Assembly: GCA_964642485.1 (NCBI GenBank)
Contig: CAZXPA010000006.1
Span: 1-20,584, forward strand
Direction of reading: 5' to 3'
Source of the DNA: CAZXPA01 sp964642485
GTDB taxonomy: Bacteria > Patescibacteriota > Patescibacteriia > UBA2591 > UBA6264
DNA length: 20,584 nt
Part shown: positions 6,696-12,510 of the stretch, one piece after another
How the letters are laid out: each line of letters begins with the position of its first letter
Position numbering within the stretch: the first letter of the stretch is position 1
Notes under the pieces: generated by a model
What the model was told of the DNA's origin: nothing
What the model saw: the letters and a program-made list of their open reading frames with translations, nothing else
The model's database searches: none
Translations under genes and position numbers: made by a program

Positions 6696-6843
6696 CCTTA
6701 CTAAATTACTAATCAATACAAATAGTACAGTAATCACCTTACTAAATTACGAATTTATACCGATTTTACTAATAAATTTATTTGTACTATTAGTAAGGAT
6801 TTGTACTTTCGTAAGGTCCTAATTCGTACTTTCGTAGGGTCCT
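6695..6843. repeat. Nested family B inverted repeat (rpsC-rplP)
   Basis: Two left arms follow each other: ACCTTACTAAATTACTAAT (6695-6713) and the near-copy with ACCTTACTAAATTACGAAT (6736-6754). On the right side are at least two GTAAGGTCCT-type ends (near 6811-6820 and, as GTAGGGTCCT, 6834-6843), plus an inner TTAGTAAGG. The last end abuts the rplP ATG. The order left-left-right-right suggests one element nested in another, or duplication of the arms. The ATPase-flippase gap has the same composite structure. Confidence 0.75.
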
Positions 6844-7254
6844 ATGTTGATGCCAAAAAAGCAAAAGTATAGAAAGTCGCAAAAAGGACGACGTCGGATG
6901 AAAGGTCAGGCTACCAGGGGGACGGTTCTTAGTTTTGGTGATTTTGGCTTAAAAAGTTTAGAGCCTCACTGGATTACCGCCCGTCAAATTGAAGCTGTTC
7001 GCCGAACACTTACTCGATCTTTAAAAAAAAGAGGAAAAATTTGGATTAGAATATTCCCCGATAAACCCGTAACAGTTAAAGGGTCAGAAGTCCCGATGGG
7101 TGGAGGCAAAGGATCAGTTGATCATTATGTGGCGGCAATTAAAGCTGGAACTATTCTCTTTGAAATTACTGGTGTGCCCGAGGATATGGCCAAACAAGCC
7201 TTTCATGCGGCTTCATATAAACTACCAGTTAAAACTAAGTTTATAACTAGATGA
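6844..7254 (+). CDS. rplP: Large ribosomal subunit protein L16
   Basis: L16 binds near the A-site tRNA and is important for late 50S maturation. The 136-residue protein starts MLMPKKQKYRKSQKGRR, the usual family N-terminus, which supports the first ATG at 6844 over one two codons later. The hallmark segments LEPHWITARQIEAVRRTL, IRIFPDKPVTVK and GGGKGSVDHYVAAIKAGTI are intact. The ATG directly follows the right arm of a family B repeat. Its stop overlaps rpmC as ATGA, so both are probably translated together. Confidence 0.98.
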   Translation: MLMPKKQKYRKSQKGRRRMKGQATRGTVLSFGDFGLKSLEPHWITARQIEAVRRTLTRSLKKRGKIWIRIFPDKPVTVKGSEVPMGGGKGSVDHYVAAIKAGTILFEITGVPEDMAKQAFHAASYKLPVKTKFITR

Positions 7255-7433
7255 AAATAACTGAGCTTCAGCAAAAAACCAAGGAGGAATTGGGCAGATT
7301 ATTACAAGAGTCGCGAGAAAAATTACGCAGCTTACGTTTTGATATTCAATTAAAGCAATCAAAAAATGTTCGGGAGATACGGAAAACCAAAAAATTGATT
7401 GCTAAAATACTTACTATCATTAATCAAAAGTAA
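7251..7433 (+). CDS. rpmC: Large ribosomal subunit protein L29
   Basis: L29 is a small helical 50S protein beside L23 at the tunnel exit. The 60-residue product is of normal size and consists of two predicted helices with the pattern TELQQKTKEELGRLLQESRE, LRFDIQLKQSKN and VREIRKTKKLIAKIL. The ATG overlaps the rplP stop (ATGA at 7251-7254), as in many S10 operons. It is followed by the longest intergenic stretch of the window, 262 nt, which is filled with hairpins. Confidence 0.96.
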   Translation: MKITELQQKTKEELGRLLQESREKLRSLRFDIQLKQSKNVREIRKTKKLIAKILTIINQK

Positions 7434-7691
7434 AGAGTTTTGTCCAAATTTTGGAGTTCTGAGCTTGTCGAAGAACGAACAAAATTTGGTAACAAAACCT
7501 TTACCCCCTCCTTTTGCGCGCTTGTGCGAAAAGAAGGGGGTGCTCAAATTTGTAGCGAAATTTACTTCCCCCCTTCTTTTGAACATCTTCGATTTATATT
7601 TAGTATGTATTATCCATATCTTGTAAAACAATTAAATATATATAATAATAGACCTCCTAAAAGGAGGGGGTCGTAAATTTAGACAAATTTG
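7432..7691. repeat. Large multi-hairpin element, family E (rpmC-rpsQ)
   Basis: This 262-nt gap contains three structures. First, AAAGAGTTTTGT and CCAAATTTTG (7432-7453) pair with CAAAATTTGG and ACAAAACCTTT (7480-7502), enclosing GTTCTGAGCTTGTCGAAGAA(C) (7456-7476). Second, the CCCCCTCCTTTTGCGC stem spans 7504-7540. Third, CAAATTTGTAGCGAAATTTAC-like 7545-7565 pairs with 7673-7691, with CCCCCCTTCTTTT facing AAAAGGAGGGGG inside. The first two match the rplW-rplB element. The ORFs that cross the region are only shadows of the repeat. Confidence 0.75.
7621..7646 (+). promoter_or_regulatory. Possible weak promoter before rpsQ
   Basis: A perfect TATAAT (7641-7646) lies in the loop of the third hairpin of the rpmC-rpsQ element. 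The nearest -35-like hexamer is TTGTAA (7621-7626) at only 14 nt spacing, shorter than the usual 16-18. The region is so AT-rich that a chance match is likely. If real, it would start an internal transcript for rpsQ onward. Confidence 0.2.
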
Positions 7692-7695
7692 GCAT

Positions 7696-7929
7696 ATGGC
7701 TAAAAGAAAGTTTCAAGGAATAGTTGTCAGTGACAAAATGCAAAAGGCCATTGTTGTTAAAGTAACAAGAATAAAGGCCCACCCTCTTTATAAGAAGAGG
7801 TATCGTTTTAGTAAAAAATATAAGGTTCATGATGAGGAGAACCAAGCTAAAGTCGGTGATAAGATTATTTTTGAAGAATGTAGACCTTTGTCAAAAGATA
7901 AAAGATGGAGACTACTTAAAATAGTATAA
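7696..7929 (+). CDS. rpsQ: Small ribosomal subunit protein S17
   Basis: S17 is an early-binding 30S protein with an OB fold. The 77-residue product shows the family core: FQGIVVSDKMQKAIVVKV, then HPLYKKRYRFSKKYKVHDE, then AKVGDKIIFEECRPLSKDKR. Length is normal for bacteria (about 80). The start ATG follows directly after the third hairpin of the upstream element, with no clear Shine-Dalgarno site. The downstream family C repeat begins in the stop codon. Confidence 0.97.
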   Translation: MAKRKFQGIVVSDKMQKAIVVKVTRIKAHPLYKKRYRFSKKYKVHDEENQAKVGDKIIFEECRPLSKDKRWRLLKIV

Positions 7930-8048
7930 TGCGAATGCTACAAATTATATGCGAATGCAACGAATTCTAGATAAATCAATTTCAAAATATTATTTAGATA
8001 GGTGATTTATTCGTAGCATTCGCGTGTATTCGTAGATTAGCATTACTA
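7927..8048. repeat. Inverted repeat, family C, copy 1 (rpsQ-rplN)
   Basis: The left arm begins TAATGCGAATGCTACAAA and continues with GCGAATGCAACGAATT. It is complementary over about 38 nt to the right arm ending in TTCGTAGATTAGCATTA. The TAA of rpsQ is the first three bases of the left arm. The central part, with CTAGATAAATCAATTTC and TTATTTAGATAGGTGATTTA, is also shared with the next gap, so the two copies are homologous along their full length. A short AAGCGTAAGCGAC motif lies between the element and rplN. Confidence 0.8.
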
Positions 8049-8061
8049 AGCGTAAGCGACT

Positions 8062-8433
8062 ATGATTCAGGCTCAATCAAGAATAAAAATTATTGATAAT
8101 ACCGGTGCTAAAGAAATAATGTGCATCCGTGTTTTAGGTGGGTATAAAAGGCGTTATGGCAGAATTGGAGATATTATTACGGCCACAATTAAAAAAGCAG
8201 TTCCTCATACTTCAGTTAAAAAAGGCCAGATTGTTCAGGCTGTAATTGTTAGAACAAAAAAAGAAACCCGCCGGCCAGATGGCACCTATATTAGATTTGA
8301 TGATAATGCAGCGGTAATTATTGATAAAAAAACAAAGGAGCCAAAAGGAGGGAGGATTTTTAGTGTGGTTGCCAGAGAATTAAGAGATAAAGGTTTTTTA
8401 AAAATTGTTTCTTTAGCCCCAGAGGTCCTATAA
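8062..8433 (+). CDS. rplN: Large ribosomal subunit protein L14
   Basis: L14 lies at the subunit interface of the 50S and is the binding site of silencing factor RsfS in other bacteria. The 123-residue protein is of normal length, with MIQAQSRIKIIDNTGAKE, RVLGGYKRRYGRIGDII, KAVPHTSVKKGQ and VVARELRDKGFLKIVSLAPEVL. It is flanked on both sides by copies of the same family C inverted repeat. A small Lys-rich variation around VIVRTKKETRRPDG is normal for the family. Confidence 0.98.
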   Translation: MIQAQSRIKIIDNTGAKEIMCIRVLGGYKRRYGRIGDIITATIKKAVPHTSVKKGQIVQAVIVRTKKETRRPDGTYIRFDDNAAVIIDKKTKEPKGGRIFSVVARELRDKGFLKIVSLAPEVL

Positions 8434-8553
8434 TAATTCGAATCTACGAATATATGCGAATGCAACGAATTCTAGATGAATAAGTTTCAAAAAATTATTT
8501 AACTAGATGATTTATTTGTAGTATTCGCATGTAATTTGTAGATTAGCATTACT
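8431..8553. repeat. Inverted repeat, family C, copy 2 (rplN-rplX)
   Basis: This is a second full-length copy of the element in the preceding gap. It shares ATATGCGAATGCAACGAATT in the left arm, the centre CTAGATGAATAAGTTTCAAA, and the right-arm end TTGTAGATTAGCATTACTA. It starts in the rplN stop codon and ends within a few bases of the rplX ATG. The first part of the left arm has diverged to TTCGAATCTACGAAT, which in fact improves pairing with the right arm. Confidence 0.8.
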
Positions 8554-8555
8554 AT

Positions 8556-8867
8556 ATGAAGATTAGAAAAAATGACACGGTAAAAATAATTAGTGGTAAG
8601 GACAAAGGCAAGAAGGGAAAAGTTCTCAGGGTTTTACCAAAGAGAAATAAGCTTGTGGTTGAAGGTTTAAATGTGGCCACCAAACATATTCGCCCTCGAC
8701 GAGAAGGGGAAAAAGGCCAGCGAATTAAAATGGCTACCCCTTTAAATATCTCAGAAGTAATGTTGCTTTGTCCTCGTTGTAAAAAAGCAATTAGAGTTGG
8801 CTACAAGATATTAGCTGATGGAAGAAAAAAAAGATTTTGCCGTAAATGTAAGGATACATTCAAATAG
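8556..8867 (+). CDS. rplX: Large ribosomal subunit protein L24 with zinc-ribbon-like cysteines
   Basis: L24 starts 50S assembly and sits near the tunnel exit. The 103-residue protein has the KOW motif region DTVKIISGKDKGKKGKV near the N-terminus and the conserved VVEGLNVATKHIRP. The C-terminal part contains C72, C75, C95 and C98 as CPRC and CRKC, a layout expected to bind zinc; this is known in several bacterial L24 lineages. The family B left arm begins one base after its TAG. Confidence 0.97.
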   Translation: MKIRKNDTVKIISGKDKGKKGKVLRVLPKRNKLVVEGLNVATKHIRPRREGEKGQRIKMATPLNISEVMLLCPRCKKAIRVGYKILADGRKKRFCRKCKDTFK

Positions 8868-8868
8868 A

Positions 8869-8987
8869 ACCTTACTAAATTACTAATCTCTACTAATATT
8901 ACGAATATTCGTACAATTAGTATGAATATGTAATTTCGTTAGGGCGATGTGTACTATTCGTATGTATTCGTATTTTTGTAAGGTCCT
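8869..8987. repeat. Inverted repeat, family B (rplX-rplE)
   Basis: The exact family 19-mer ACCTTACTAAATTACTAAT (8869-8887) forms the left arm. The right arm ends in TATTTTTGTAAGGTCCT against the rplE ATG at 8988. An internal TTTCGTTAGGGCGATG (near 8934-8949) looks like a decayed second right-arm end. Words related to ATTACGAATATTCGTAC lie near the centre and are themselves palindromic. Confidence 0.78.
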
Positions 8988-9530
8988 ATGAATCTACACA
9001 AAAAATATTTAAAAAAAATTATTCCAAAGATGAGAGAGCGTTTTGGGTACACAAACGATCTAGCAATCCCAAAAATAGAGAAAATTACTGTTAATACTGG
9101 GTTGAGCCGGAGTTTAACAGAGAAAAACCCCAAGTATGTAGAGATAGCAGCTAAAACAATCTCAAGAATTACTGGTCAACAACCAATTAAAAACTCAGCT
9201 AAAAAGTCTATTGCCGGCTTTAAAATTAGAGAGGGGGCAATTATTGGTGTTAGCACAATACTCAGGGGTTCAAACATGTATGATTTTATGGAAAAACTAA
9301 TTAATATTACGTTGCCTCGGGTAAGAGATTTTAGAGGACTTTTAGAAAAAAGCGTGGATAAACAGGGCAATTTATCTATTGGTTTTAGAGAACAAATAGT
9401 TTTCCCAGAGATAATTCCAGAAAATGTAGAGAAAACTCATGGTTTGCAAGTAGTTATTACCACTACAGCTAAGAGCCGAGAAGAGGGGCTAGAACTTTTT
9501 AAATTATTTGGCCTTCCTTTTAGAAAATAA
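8988..9530 (+). CDS. rplE: Large ribosomal subunit protein L5
   Basis: L5 binds 5S rRNA and contacts P-site tRNA and S13. The 180-residue protein is of normal size. Visible motifs are PKIEKITVNTGL near residues 28-39, GQQPIKNSAKKSIAGFKIRE, the loop VSTILRGSNMYDFMEKL, LPRVRDFRGL and the C-terminal TTAKSREEGLELFKLFGLPF. The ATG follows a family B right arm (GTCCTATG), with AAGG four bases before it as the only possible Shine-Dalgarno element. Confidence 0.98.
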   Translation: MNLHKKYLKKIIPKMRERFGYTNDLAIPKIEKITVNTGLSRSLTEKNPKYVEIAAKTISRITGQQPIKNSAKKSIAGFKIREGAIIGVSTILRGSNMYDFMEKLINITLPRVRDFRGLLEKSVDKQGNLSIGFREQIVFPEIIPENVEKTHGLQVVITTTAKSREEGLELFKLFGLPFRK

Positions 9531-9641
9531 ACGCGATACCAATATACGAATGCATACGAATAATACTAATAATAGATAGAGTCCTATTTACCATATTATT
9601 CCTATATTCGTATAATTAGTATCAATTAGTATATTAGCATC
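9531..9641. repeat. Inverted repeat related to family B (rplE-rpsN)
   Basis: The left arm CGATACCAATATACGAATGC (from about 9534) continues with ATACGAATAATACTAAT. It is complementary to the right arm, which ends in ATTAGTATATTAGCATCGAT (to about 9641), over some 45 positions. Most mismatches fall at one position of the recurring unit, AC(G/T)AAT. The spacing of units here is 8-10 nt and not strictly 8. It lacks the CCTTAC/GTAAGG ends of family B, so it may be a separate family. Confidence 0.7.
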
Positions 9642-9647
9642 GATATT

Positions 9648-9833
9648 ATGGCTAAACAATCGCAAATAGTTAAATCAAAAAGAAAACCAAAATATTCCAC
9701 CCGAGTTGTTCGGCGATGTTGGCGTTGCGGGAGAAGACATGGATATATGAGAGAGTTTGGTGTTTGTCGTATTTGTTTCAGAGAATTGGCCACCAAAGGA
9801 GCTATCCCAGGAGTGAGAAAAAGCAGCTGGTAG
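9648..9833 (+). CDS. rpsN: Small ribosomal subunit protein S14, zinc-binding type
   Basis: S14 is a 30S head protein. This 61-residue product is the short type Z form. It has the zinc ligands C24, C27, C40 and C43 in CWRCGRRHGYMREFGVCRIC and the family ending ELATKGAIPGVRKSSW. Zinc-free S14 is about 100 residues and has no such cysteines. The stop codon TAG lies in the first word of the downstream octamer repeat (GGTAGATT). A longer ORF in another frame over this gene is a shadow. Confidence 0.98.
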   Translation: MAKQSQIVKSKRKPKYSTRVVRRCWRCGRRHGYMREFGVCRICFRELATKGAIPGVRKSSW

Positions 9834-9912
9834 ATTGGGTACTCGGGTACTTGGGTACTTGGGTAATCAGGTATCTAAAATCCCAATCCCTAATTAACTA
9901 ATTAACTAACCT
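9829..9912. repeat. Inverted repeat of tandem octamers, family A (rpsN-rpsH)
   Basis: The left arm is words GGTAGATT, GGGTACTC, GGGTACTT, GGGTACTT, GGGTAATC and AGGTATCT. The first includes the rpsN stop codon. The right arm is CCCAATCC, CTAATTAA, CTAATTAA, CTAACC, ending directly before the rpsH ATG at 9913. Left words carry GGTAC where the right arm carries complements of GTTAA, so each arm has its own consensus. The element fills the whole gap. Confidence 0.8.
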
Positions 9913-10317
9913 ATGACTGATCCAATTTCTGACATGTTAACAAGAATTCGCAATGCTTTAGCAGTTAAAAAGACGGAGGTAATCTTGCCTTATTCCAAGA
10001 TTAAATTTGGCATTGCTAAAGTTTTAGAAAAAGAAAAATGGCTTAAAAAAATAGAGGTTCTTAGTCAGGGGAAAGATGAAAAGAACTTTAAACAGATAAA
10101 ACTTATTTTAAAATATGATGATCAAGACCAGCCAGTAATCAGAACTCTTAAGAGAATTAGTAAGCCAGGTCAGCGTGTTTATGTTAAAAAAGATAGAATC
10201 CCAAGTGTTTTACAAGGGTTGGGAATGATTATTTTGTCAACCTCAAAAGGTTTAATGACTGGCCAAGATGCCCGTAAAAAAGGTCTGGGGGGAGAATTAA
10301 TTTGTGAAATATGGTAG
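9913..10317 (+). CDS. rpsH: Small ribosomal subunit protein S8
   Basis: S8 binds central-domain 16S rRNA and, in E. coli, represses the spc operon by binding its mRNA. The 134-residue protein has normal length. It shows MTDPISDMLTRIRNALAVKK at the N-terminus, VILPYSKIKFGIAKVLEKE, and the conserved C-terminal STSKGLMTGQDARKKGLGGE. Whether it binds the local spacers, which are strongly structured, cannot be told from the sequence. A double stop TAG TAG ends the gene. Confidence 0.98.
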   Translation: MTDPISDMLTRIRNALAVKKTEVILPYSKIKFGIAKVLEKEKWLKKIEVLSQGKDEKNFKQIKLILKYDDQDQPVIRTLKRISKPGQRVYVKKDRIPSVLQGLGMIILSTSKGLMTGQDARKKGLGGELICEIW

Positions 10318-10320
10318 TAG

Positions 10321-10437
10321 TCATGAGAACATGAGAACATGAGAACATTGTGACATTATAATAAAGAAGAAATTTAATAAAAAATTCAAAACAAAAAGTA
10401 AATGTTCAAATGTTCCAATGTTAAAATGTTAAAATGA
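10321..10437. repeat. Inverted repeat of tandem octamers, family D (rpsH-rplF)
   Basis: The left arm is CATGAGAA three times in a row (10322-10345), then CATTGTGA and CATTATAA. The right arm (10400-10436) is AAATGTTC, AAATGTTC, CAATGTTA, AAATGTTA, AAATG. The central 38 nt are AT-rich. The 36-nt stretch 10402-10437 recurs without a single difference at 12469-12504. The left arm recurs with small changes after alaS. Confidence 0.82.
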
Positions 10438-10443
10438 TTTATT

Positions 10444-10992
10444 ATGAGTAGAATAGGAAGAAAACCCATTTTTATCCCAGAGGATGTTAAAGTAAAAATA
10501 GAGGATAATATTATTTATGTTAAAGGCCCAAAAGGAGAATTAAAGCAGGATTTTCCCTCTTTTCTTAAAGTTGAGATAAAACATAAGCAGTTAAAGGTGT
10601 CAGTTAAAAATCCAGAGAGTAAAAAAGAGCGATCTTTATGGGGAACTTTTGCTCGCTTAATATCTAACATGGTCCAGGGGGTAACACAAGGTTTTGAAAA
10701 AAAATTAGAGCTGGTTGGGGTTGGCTACCGGGCCAAGATAAGCGGCGACAAATTAATTCTCGATATTGGTTTTTCCCATTCAGTAGAGTTTTTAATCCCA
10801 GCCAAGGTTGAATTAAAGGTAGAGCAAAATATTATTATCATTCAGGGAATTGATAAACAATTAGTTGGTGAGGTAGCAGCCCAAATCAGGCGCCTCAAGA
10901 AGCCAGAACCCTATAAAGGAAAGGGAATTAGATATGTTGGTGAAATCGTTAGAAGAAAGGCCGGCAAAAGAGTAGCTACAACGTCAGCTTGA
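10444..10992 (+). CDS. rplF: Large ribosomal subunit protein L6
   Basis: L6 is a two-domain 50S protein near the GTPase-associated centre. The 182-residue protein is of normal length. It starts MSRIGRKPIFIPEDVKVKI and has VKGPKGELKQDFP, the mid segment ELVGVGYRAKISGDKLILDIGFSH and the family ending PEPYKGKGIRYVGEIVRRKAGK. It is followed after only 10 nt by rplR, so those two are probably co-translated. No Shine-Dalgarno site is visible upstream. Confidence 0.98.
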   Translation: MSRIGRKPIFIPEDVKVKIEDNIIYVKGPKGELKQDFPSFLKVEIKHKQLKVSVKNPESKKERSLWGTFARLISNMVQGVTQGFEKKLELVGVGYRAKISGDKLILDIGFSHSVEFLIPAKVELKVEQNIIIIQGIDKQLVGEVAAQIRRLKKPEPYKGKGIRYVGEIVRRKAGKRVATTSA

Positions 10993-11002
10993 TTAAAAAA
11001 CC

Positions 11003-11407
11003 ATGGCTAAAGCATCAAAACAACTTCAAAGACAGAGACGACATAAACGAGTTCGAGCTAAGATTAAAGGGACAAGCCATTGCCCAAGGCTTTGTGTTTT
11101 TAGAAGTAATAAATATATTTATGTTCAATTAATTGATGATCAGAAAGGAGAGACTTTGGTCAGCGCCAGTTTTAAGGATATCGTACCTAAAACTAAGGGC
11201 AAAAAACCCTCCGGGCCGTTGACCCAACGGGCCAGAGGCAAAAAATTAACCAAGACAGATATGGCACGTGAAATAGGTAAGTTATTGGGACAAAGGGCGC
11301 TTAAAAAAAAGATTAAAAAAGTGGTTTTTGATCGCGGAGGGTATAAATATCATGGCCGAGTAAAAGCTGTGGCCGAAGGGGCCAGAAAAGAAGGACTACA
11401 ATTGTAG
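11003..11407 (+). CDS. rplR: Large ribosomal subunit protein L18
   Basis: L18 binds 5S rRNA together with L5. The 134-residue protein is about 15 longer than usual. It has RQRRHKRVRAKIKGTSHCPR, CVFRSNKYIYVQLIDDQKGE, and the C-terminal VVFDRGGYKYHGRVKAVAEG followed by ARKEGLQL. The extra length lies in the middle, as a basic stretch around residues 62-85 (PKTKGKKPSGPLTQRARGKK). Its TAG is embedded in the first word of the next repeat (TTGTAGATTGCAAATTG). Confidence 0.97.
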   Translation: MAKASKQLQRQRRHKRVRAKIKGTSHCPRLCVFRSNKYIYVQLIDDQKGETLVSASFKDIVPKTKGKKPSGPLTQRARGKKLTKTDMAREIGKLLGQRALKKKIKKVVFDRGGYKYHGRVKAVAEGARKEGLQL

Positions 11408-11475
11408 ATTGCAAATTGCAAAATGCAAATTGAATTAATAAATAAATTTTAAGTTTTAAATCGAGCGAAGCGAGC
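11405..11475. repeat. Short tandem-word repeat (rplR-rpsE)
   Basis: Words GATTGCAA, ATTGCAAA and ATGCAAATT follow each other from the rplR stop codon (about 11408-11432), with a period of 7-8 nt. I see no convincing complementary right arm, so it may be half of an element or a degraded one. Just before the rpsE ATG is TCGAGCGAAGCGAGC (11461-11475), a near-palindromic motif related to GAGCGAAGCG at about 5331. Confidence 0.55.
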
Positions 11476-11958
11476 ATGCCCAGAAGAAGAAGAATAAAAA
11501 GTAGACCCTTACCTGGAGTAAGAACCGAGCCAGAGTTTACCCAACAATTGGTTGATTTGGCCCGGGTAACCAGGGTGGTAAAAGGCGGAAAACGTTTAAG
11601 TTTTCGAGCTTGTATTGCAATTGGAAATCATAAGGGAGAGGTTGGGATTGGTGTAGCCAAAGGAGCAGATGTTGCCATGGCTATTGAAAAGGCTGTTAGG
11701 CAAGCCAATAAAAGTTTAATTAAGGTCCCAATTGTCAATAACACTATTCCTCATTGGGTTAAGGTGAAATACGGGGCTGCCCGGGTCTTACTCAGGCCAG
11801 CAAAAAAGGGCCATGGAATTGTTGCTGGTGGGGCCGTGCGGACAGTGTTATCTTTAACCGGGATTAGGGATATTACAGCTAAAATATTAGGGTCAAAGAG
11901 TAAAATAAATAATGTCAGGGCAACAATTAAAGCTCTTAAGTCATTAAAGACAAAATAA
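11476..11958 (+). CDS. rpsE: Small ribosomal subunit protein S5
   Basis: S5 contributes to decoding fidelity and mRNA unwinding at the entry channel of the 30S. The 160-residue protein has the N-terminal double-stranded-RNA-binding-like domain, with DLARVTRVVKGGKRLSFRA and IGNHKGEVGIGVAKGADV, and a C-terminal domain with ARVLLRPAKKGHGIVAGGAV and VLSLTGIRDITAKILGS. The normal neighbour rpmD (L30) is missing: rplO begins 3 nt after the stop. The start ATG follows the GAGCGAAGCGAGC motif. Confidence 0.98.
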   Translation: MPRRRRIKSRPLPGVRTEPEFTQQLVDLARVTRVVKGGKRLSFRACIAIGNHKGEVGIGVAKGADVAMAIEKAVRQANKSLIKVPIVNNTIPHWVKVKYGAARVLLRPAKKGHGIVAGGAVRTVLSLTGIRDITAKILGSKSKINNVRATIKALKSLKTK

Positions 11959-11961
11959 GTT

Positions 11962-12456
11962 ATGGCTATTAACTTATCCAATTTAAGTCCTCAGATTAAA
12001 TCAAAGCGCCGGCGAAAGCGGATTGGTCGGGGCAATGCTTCTGGTCATGGGACTTATTCCGGCCGTGGTTTAAAAGGTCAGCGATCAAGGTCTGGCGGGA
12101 AGAAAGGGCTTAAAATCAGAGGATTAAGAGCTACCTGGAAAAGACTACCTAAAATGAAGGGGTTTAAAAGTTTATCTTTAAAAATGGAGGTGGTAAATTT
12201 AGGAGAATTAGAAAAAAGGTTTACCCTGTTAAATAGCCGCAAAGCGAATTTAACAAAGTTAAAAAAGAATAATATTATTATTGGCCCGGAGGAATTACTA
12301 AAAATGGGTTTAATAAAAGATAAGCGTCAAGGAGTTAAAATTTTAGCCCGAGGACAGCTAAAGAGAAAACTTACTATTAGAGCTAACAGTTTTTCAAAAA
12401 AAGCAATAAAGGCCATTGAAAAGGTAGGTGGTAAGGCTATAATAATTAAAACATAA
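11962..12456 (+). CDS. rplO: Large ribosomal subunit protein L15
   Basis: L15 is a late-assembly 50S protein with a long basic N-terminal arm. The 164-residue protein has the arm SKRRRKRIGRGNASGHG followed by YSGRGLKGQRSRSGGKKGLK, and a globular C-terminal domain ending SFSKKAIKAIEKVGGKAIII. The length is slightly above the usual 145. It directly follows rpsE, which confirms loss of L30 from this position. The TAA stop is within the first word of a family D repeat (ACATAAGAACATT). Confidence 0.97.
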   Translation: MAINLSNLSPQIKSKRRRKRIGRGNASGHGTYSGRGLKGQRSRSGGKKGLKIRGLRATWKRLPKMKGFKSLSLKMEVVNLGELEKRFTLLNSRKANLTKLKKNNIIIGPEELLKMGLIKDKRQGVKILARGQLKRKLTIRANSFSKKAIKAIEKVGGKAIIIKT

Positions 12457-12504
12457 GAACATTAAAATATGTTCAAATGTTCCAATGTTAAAATGTTAAA
12501 ATGA
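12455..12504. repeat. Family D octamer repeat with reduced left arm (rplO-secY)
   Basis: Positions 12469-12504 are identical over 36 nt to 10402-10437: ATGTTC, then AAATGTTC, CAATGTTA, AAATGTTA and AAATGA. The left arm is reduced to about ACATAAGAACATTAAA. The element lies directly before the secY start with six bases between. The total gap is 54 nt, so this looks like a shortened copy. Confidence 0.8.
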
Positions 12505-12510
12505 ATTAGT

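Noticed and set aside
7399..7676. Overlapping 75-90-codon ORFs on both strands between rpmC and rpsQ
   Set aside because: They run through inverted repeats on both strands, share no recognisable family and have unlikely amino-acid composition. They are shadows of the hairpin element.
9716..9901. 61-codon ORF overlapping rpsN in another frame
   Set aside because: Its first half is the frame-shifted rpsN sequence and its second half translates the octamer repeat. It is not a separate gene.
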